NCBI GenBank assembly: GCA_045580165.1
Contig: JAZNNG010000059.1
Coordinates: forward strand, 9,390 to 73,389
Reading direction: 5' to 3'
Source of the DNA: UBA4717 sp045580165
Lineage (GTDB): Bacteria; Bacillota; Clostridia; Oscillospirales; CAG-272
DNA length: 64,000 bases
The notes under the pieces: generated by a model
The model's database searches: none
Seen by the model: the letters and a program-made list of their open reading frames with translations, nothing else
What the model was told of the DNA's origin: nothing
In this document: positions 60,015 to 64,000 of the stretch, one piece after another
Position numbering within the stretch: position 1 is the stretch's first letter
Layout: each line of letters starts with the position of its first letter
Position numbers and translations under genes: made by a program

Positions 60015-61455
60015 TACCGCACCTCCTTGCCTCTAAAGAATTCTTATCAAGTCCGTATTTTTTAAGAATATCGGCAGCGTAAGATGACGCACTTCCTTTA
60101 GACCGTACAATGCGGAAGGTACGCTTGTTTTCGTCCGTTGAATCTACCTCTGCTGAGAGTACCGGATAGTCAAGAGACATCACCTCGTGAAAATGCGTCA
60201 CATACAAGCCAAACTGGTGATTCTCTCCAATTTTCATAGCCGTATCCTTAAGCAACTCGAACCCTCTCTTATCATCGGTGCCGCTGAAGGTTTCGTTGAA
60301 AAGCAAAAAGGCAACCTTATCCTGTGCAGCTTTCAGCATTTCTTCCGTGCGTCTGCGCTCCTCATCGAGCCTGCCCGTATTGTCAAACCGTTCGTCCTTC
60401 GGGAAATGCGACAAGACGATATCAAACGGATATATTTCCGCTTGTTTTGCAAACACGGGACATCCCGCAAGAAATAAGATCAGATTGACACCGAGTGCGC
60501 GGAGATAAGTCGTTTTACCGCCGCCGTTTGCACCAAGCAAAAAACAGAACGGCTCATATTCGGTGAAATCTGCATCGTTTGGGACGATGTTTTCGCAGTT
60601 CTTTGCCAAAAGAGAAATGTCATAAAGCTCTTTTGCTATGTATTGAGTTTTTTGAGAAATCTTTGCAATACAGTGCGGAATACCGAGCTTGGATGCACGC
60701 TGTATCAAGCTATGTATCTCCAAATAGAATTTGATTTCGGAAATATACGCAGTAGGCTCGTAAAAATCAACGTCGGCATATTTGGCAATTTCAACTTCGA
60801 TCTGTGCGACCTTATCCGAATAAAGACGGCATATCGTATCCGACAGAGAAAAATCAATTTTAGTATTCTGCGGTTTCTTTTTAGGAACGGTAAATCCAAG
60901 ATTTTTGGCGCACTCGGAAATGCTGTCAATTTCACTTACGGCATCATAATCGGGCGTGAGCCAATTTTTATCAGCAAAGGACAAAAGGCCTGTACTCATT
61001 TCATGAAGCAGGCTTTTTATCATTTGTACTGATTCTTTCATATCGGAAAGGATAATCTTCTTTTCATCGGAAGAAAAATAATCTGCTACGTCTGCAAATA
61101 ATGTTCCCCGGGCGTGTATAGAAGCAAGAGCTTCGCAGGAAGTCATATATGATTCGAGCACTTCCGCTTGACGATAATATTTGTCAAGCGGAGTTTTCGC
61201 ATCGTTCAACAAACGCAGCTCCCGCTCGGCATCGGATAGAACAGAAAGCGCATTTTCAATACGTACGACATTCTCGTCCTTCTCAAGCAGTACAAACAAC
61301 TCATTACGACGCACAATTTCACTATGCTTGCAAGGTTGCCGCAATACAGAAATCGTCTGTTCACTCAAAATCTTATCAAGCTGCAGATCCGAAAACAGTG
61401 TACCTGGCAATAATACGGTATTGCTGTTGTTAAGTAATCGCGGTATTATAGTCAT
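60004..61455 (-). CDS. MutS-like ATPase A (core and ATPase domains only)
   Basis: The 483-aa protein has the same build as its neighbour: an all-helical core (about residues 20-320), Walker A LGANGGGKTTYLRALGVNLI, AGCPVFAKQAEI, Walker B FLLFNETFSGTDDKRG (again Asn before Glu) and YVTHFHEV in the His-switch position. It lacks the mismatch-recognition domain. The two ATPases are diverged (different core sequences) and could form a heterodimer, since MutS ATPase sites are made across a dimer. Its ATG overlaps the stop codon of the upstream gene (ATGA). Confidence 0.88.
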   Translation of the reverse strand: MTIIPRLLNNSNTVLLPGTLFSDLQLDKILSEQTISVLRQPCKHSEIVRRNELFVLLEKDENVVRIENALSVLSDAERELRLLNDAKTPLDKYYRQAEVLESYMTSCEALASIHARGTLFADVADYFSSDEKKIILSDMKESVQMIKSLLHEMSTGLLSFADKNWLTPDYDAVSEIDSISECAKNLGFTVPKKKPQNTKIDFSLSDTICRLYSDKVAQIEVEIAKYADVDFYEPTAYISEIKFYLEIHSLIQRASKLGIPHCIAKISQKTQYIAKELYDISLLAKNCENIVPNDADFTEYEPFCFLLGANGGGKTTYLRALGVNLILFLAGCPVFAKQAEIYPFDIVLSHFPKDERFDNTGRLDEERRRTEEMLKAAQDKVAFLLFNETFSGTDDKRGFELLKDTAMKIGENHQFGLYVTHFHEVMSLDYPVLSAEVDSTDENKRTFRIVRSKGSASSYAADILKKYGLDKNSLEARRCGNGN

Positions 61456-62021
61456 ATAGCACTCTCCAAATCTCCTAAAAGACGTGACAGAGAATAAATT
61501 TCCATACCGTTCACAATATCACCTGCGCCGATAATAACCTCCGTGCCGTGATGACACTGACGCCGAAATTCCATTGAAACCGGATTTACCAAAAGTATAT
61601 GCCTCGGAGTTTTGATTTCCCATTCGTCCTTGTATTTATACCTGAAATCATAAGCAGGCATCGGTTTCGGCTTACTGTCGATAGGAAAACGAATCCCCTG
61701 TCCTATAGAAGAAATCAATGCGATAAAGCTGCGGATAAAGTATTCTCCGTCTTCCTTCAAAACCAATATCGAAAACCGTTTTGGCATTCCAAACAGCTTG
61801 ACGGCATACACCTCGTTTGCGGTGTCGATGTAAAAGTCGCATTTCTTTGTATGCTTACTTCCAAGAAACCATAACGGATGTGTTGCGTGAATTTTATAGT
61901 TCTTGTTTCGGCACAGCTTTTTGATCTTGTTCGCGCATTTCAGTCGCTTGAAAAAGCAACGGATATACGGAAATAAGGCAATAACGGCAACAATGCCTAT
62001 CAGCGCATACCAAAATTCCAT
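61452..62021 (-). CDS. Hypothetical membrane-anchored protein of the sigma/MutS unit
   Basis: The 189-aa product has one N-terminal transmembrane helix (about residues 4-24) followed by a basic stretch (KRLKCANKIKKLCRNKNYK) and a cytoplasmic beta-rich domain (CDFYIDTANEVYAVKLFG, RHILLVNPVSMEF). No family is recognised. It directly abuts the sigma factor stop codon and overlaps the next gene, so it is an integral member of the operon. Confidence 0.8.
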   Translation of the reverse strand: MEFWYALIGIVAVIALFPYIRCFFKRLKCANKIKKLCRNKNYKIHATHPLWFLGSKHTKKCDFYIDTANEVYAVKLFGMPKRFSILVLKEDGEYFIRSFIALISSIGQGIRFPIDSKPKPMPAYDFRYKYKDEWEIKTPRHILLVNPVSMEFRRQCHHGTEVIIGAGDIVNGMEIYSLSRLLGDLESAI

Positions 62022-63683
62022 TTACATATCCTTCTTTCGGTAAGCAATGTAGATCAGCGGTGTTTTGCCAACTGCCACGGGATAGGGCAAAAGCTCCTTG
62101 TTCACGATTGCGAGAAGCTGTGCTTTTACATATGCCCCCATTGCTCCTGCGTGTACGAAATATTCCGCTTCGTCCACGTGCTTGGGAACGCGGTTCTTGG
62201 TCTTTGCCCAAAGCTTGCGCAGATCGTCCGAGAGCAGCTCAAAAAGCTCCTTCTTGATAGTTTCGCAAACAGGATTCCAATGCTTTGTTACCTCAGAGTA
62301 CGGCAATGCCGGAATATCCAATTTGATCTCACCGTCTGCATCTCGCTTTAATATGCAGAGCTTTTCAAATTCGGGAATCAGCTCGTAAAGAAGCTGATTG
62401 TCGGTCTTTACATCGCAAGGCAGGAAGGAAGCGTAAAAACGCAGTATGCTTTGCAGAGAGCATCTGTATTTGAACTGATTGTATGCCCAATGTGCATCTC
62501 CAAAAAGCGATTGACAATCGAACATCTGACAATCAAACTTACCGTCATTGTTTGAGCTGTAACCGACGTATACGGGACCGGAGCCATCGTATGGATTATC
62601 ACGGATTTGATTATGTTCGTATACGGTAACAGTCGCAAGCCATCTGCCCGCATCAGGACGCTCGGGCGGTTGCTTGGGTGTGTTCTCCACATTAGGACGA
62701 CTCTTGCGCAAAACCTCGTTAAGCATCTGATTCATAATAAATAAAACCATCGTTGCTTTTTGCTTATCGGACATATCTGCAAAGTCATCACGTTGTGTCA
62801 GAGGTTCAAGGTGTTTCCAAACAATCTCCCACACGCGAGAAGCGTATTTATCGGCAAGCTTTTCTTGGGCGGGGATATCGCCAAAAGCGTCCTCGTATCT
62901 TTGTACAAAGCATCGGGTATAGACAAGTCCACCCGCGGTTCTGCCCATAAGCTCACCTTTGATAAGAACCTCGATAATAGGCTCAATATAGGCGCTGGGC
63001 ATACCCATCGTATCGGCAATACCTCGCACCGACACGGGATTTTCATATGCCAAATTCAAAATATTGGCTTCGATATCCAATCGCATGAGCGAGAACGGCT
63101 CTCCGTTGAGCCCGCCGTTGCCCCATATTCCAATGGAGGCGGTTTTCGGTTCATAACTGATCTGCGAATACTTTTCCATATTTTCAAGTCCCTCTCTGAT
63201 CTGATCTCTTGCTGTGGAAAGACGGGATAGTACCGTTCCGCGCGGAATACCAAGCTCTTTTGAAATCTGTTCTACCGTTTGCCCGTGAACGTAATGGCGC
63301 ACCGTCACCTCGCGATAAATACGAATAAGGCGACCGATCTCGCGGCGTACCGATTCGTATTCCTCGGTCTTGCGCTCGGCTTCTTCTTTTTCCTCGAATT
63401 CGTTGTAGGTCTCGCTGATAGCACCGTCGTTGTATTCTACGTATTCTGACTTGTACTTTTCACGAAGCCATGCATTGTGCTTGTTTTTGAGAACAGCAGA
63501 CAAAAAGCCTTTTGGGTATTCGATGCTTTCGCCCTTGCTGATTTTCACGATCAAAACCGTAAGCGTGTCCTGTACCAAGTTATCAATGTCCGGGCAATCG
63601 TTATATTGCTTCTCAGCAAGACGATAGAGGTATTCCAAATATTCACCGCACTGCTTTTCGAAATCCTTATTAAATCCGATCAT
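62022..63683 (-). CDS. ECF-type RNA polymerase sigma factor with a ~370-residue C-terminal extension
   Basis: The 553-aa product begins with sigma region 2 (YLYRLAEKQYNDCPDIDNLVQDTLTV, about residues 15-85) and region 4 with its HTH (GQTVEQISKELGIPRGTVLSRLSTAR, about 130-165). An extension then adds a winged-helix-like segment (ILNLAYENPVSVRGIADTMG, about 205-275) and a domain of about 270 residues with a Cys pair (FDCQMFDCQSLF) and no known motif. ECF factors normally stop near 180 residues; such extensions can act as built-in sensors or anti-sigma modules. AAGGGGG precedes the ATG. It leads the four-gene unit. Confidence 0.88.
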   Translation of the reverse strand: MIGFNKDFEKQCGEYLEYLYRLAEKQYNDCPDIDNLVQDTLTVLIVKISKGESIEYPKGFLSAVLKNKHNAWLREKYKSEYVEYNDGAISETYNEFEEKEEAERKTEEYESVRREIGRLIRIYREVTVRHYVHGQTVEQISKELGIPRGTVLSRLSTARDQIREGLENMEKYSQISYEPKTASIGIWGNGGLNGEPFSLMRLDIEANILNLAYENPVSVRGIADTMGMPSAYIEPIIEVLIKGELMGRTAGGLVYTRCFVQRYEDAFGDIPAQEKLADKYASRVWEIVWKHLEPLTQRDDFADMSDKQKATMVLFIMNQMLNEVLRKSRPNVENTPKQPPERPDAGRWLATVTVYEHNQIRDNPYDGSGPVYVGYSSNNDGKFDCQMFDCQSLFGDAHWAYNQFKYRCSLQSILRFYASFLPCDVKTDNQLLYELIPEFEKLCILKRDADGEIKLDIPALPYSEVTKHWNPVCETIKKELFELLSDDLRKLWAKTKNRVPKHVDEAEYFVHAGAMGAYVKAQLLAIVNKELLPYPVAVGKTPLIYIAYRKKDM

Positions 63684-63766
63684 AGAGGTTCCCCCTTTCT
63701 GCCATCATCGGCTGTTTTCACCCTATTAGTTGCAGAAAAATATGGTTGATTCGCTGTTTTAATAAA

Positions 63767-63775
63767 ATTATAGCA
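63767..63775 (-). promoter_or_regulatory. Extended -10 promoter of the sigma/MutS operon
   Basis: On the - strand TGCTATAAT lies about 85 bases upstream of the sigma gene start; no good -35 is present, as in extended -10 promoters. Confidence 0.55.
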
Positions 63776-63803
63776 TAAAATTGTGAATTGGTCTATAACG
63801 AAG

Positions 63804-63841
63804 CCGCCGAGAGTAACCAAACGGTTACTCTCGGCAGTGTT
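63804..63841. repeat. 38-bp palindromic direct repeat, right copy
   Basis: The hairpin GCCGAGAGTAACC-AAAC-GGTTACTCTCGGC is perfect here and is followed by AGTGTT. It is the partner of 58512-58549 and stands downstream of the partial gene at 63880. Confidence 0.85.
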
Positions 63842-63879
63842 GTTGTTTACCACTTACTTGAAAAATAAATCTAAAAAGA

Positions 63880-64000
63880 CTATTCAAATTTCGAGAACAG
63901 TATGGAAATATCCGAAGGAATTCTTTGAACAGAAACAGGCTGTTCTTCCCATTTCAGTGTAGTGCCCAGCCACTCGGATATTTTCTGCGATGAAAATGGC
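63880..64000 (-). CDS. C-terminal end of an unidentified protein (cut by the right edge)
   Basis: On the - strand a frame open at the edge gives 39 residues, including KISEWLGTTLKWEEQPVSVQ and ending ISILFSKFE, then TAG. The composition is that of a real C-terminus and a hairpin lies downstream, but too little is present to name a family. Confidence 0.5.
   Translation of the reverse strand, partial: PFSSQKISEWLGTTLKWEEQPVSVQRIPSDISILFSKFE

Noticed and set aside
1..64000. CRISPR array, prophage or insertion-sequence transposase
   Set aside because: No regularly spaced repeats with unique spacers, no cas, capsid, terminase, integrase or transposase gene was found on either strand.

Overview
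The window comes from a spore-forming, anaerobic low- to mid-GC Firmicute, most likely a gut-type Clostridia (Oscillospirales or Christensenellales-like; exact placement is inference). Supporting signs are a spoVAC/AD/AE set, a 29-codon spoVM gene, remA, PrkC/PrpC signalling, a class III (oxygen-sensitive) ribonucleotide reductase, a tryptophan T-box, AGGAGG-type ribosome binding sites and near-consensus sigma-A promoters with 17-bp spacers.

Layout. 1-8.4 kb: metabolic genes on the + strand (C-terminal part of a GH36 alpha-galactosidase, pyridoxamine kinase, flavin reductase, a large membrane-anchored glycosidase-like protein, an aminotransferase, and a T-box-controlled trpB with no other trp gene nearby). 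8.4-9.0 kb: a divergent pair, a 27-aa membrane peptide and an XRE regulator, around three evenly spaced operator-like motifs. 9.0-16.7 kb (- strand): uvrB-uvrA, a two-gene cassette of small membrane proteins, and pncB, with a stray copy of the pncB 3' end on the far side of the cassette. 16.7-24.1 kb: NrdR boxes, nrdG (apparent CTG start), nrdD fused to a glutaredoxin-like domain, trxB, a small pyrophosphatase-like gene, azlC-azlD-PqqD-like, and a pseudouridine synthase. 24.1-31 kb: secreted SGNH hydrolases that share domains, one carrying an internal dockerin-like pair, plus a truncated remnant. 31-38.2 kb: an ABC exporter, a branching enzyme, a DUF2974 hydrolase and two tandem polysaccharide-deacetylase-like genes. 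38.3-42.2 kb: the spoVA genes, split by about 2 kb of inserted AT-rich genes and a second spoVAC 3' end. 42.7-57.8 kb: cysteine desulfurase and lipoprotein, then the conserved Firmicutes block yicC-remA-rpoZ-priA-def-fmt-Zn peptidase-rsmB-rlmN-prpC-prkC-rsgA-spoVM. 58.0-64 kb: tRNA-Met, tRNA-Glu, a duplicated tRNA-Glu 3' end, and a tightly coupled four-gene unit (ECF sigma factor with a long C-terminal extension, a membrane protein, two MutS-like ATPases) bracketed by 38-bp direct repeats.

How parts work together. NrdR boxes, nrdG, nrdD-glutaredoxin and trxB form a plausible self-contained anaerobic dNTP module. The long conserved block couples translation initiation (def, fmt), rRNA methylation, replication restart and cell-envelope signalling. 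The strongest candidates for something undescribed are the sigma/dual-MutS operon, the repeated pattern in which a gene's 3' end (pncB, spoVAC, tRNA-Glu) is duplicated on the far side of a small inserted cassette, two promoters with identical LytTR-like operator geometry, and the XRE/27-aa-peptide pair. All calls come from reading the sequence; no database search was run.
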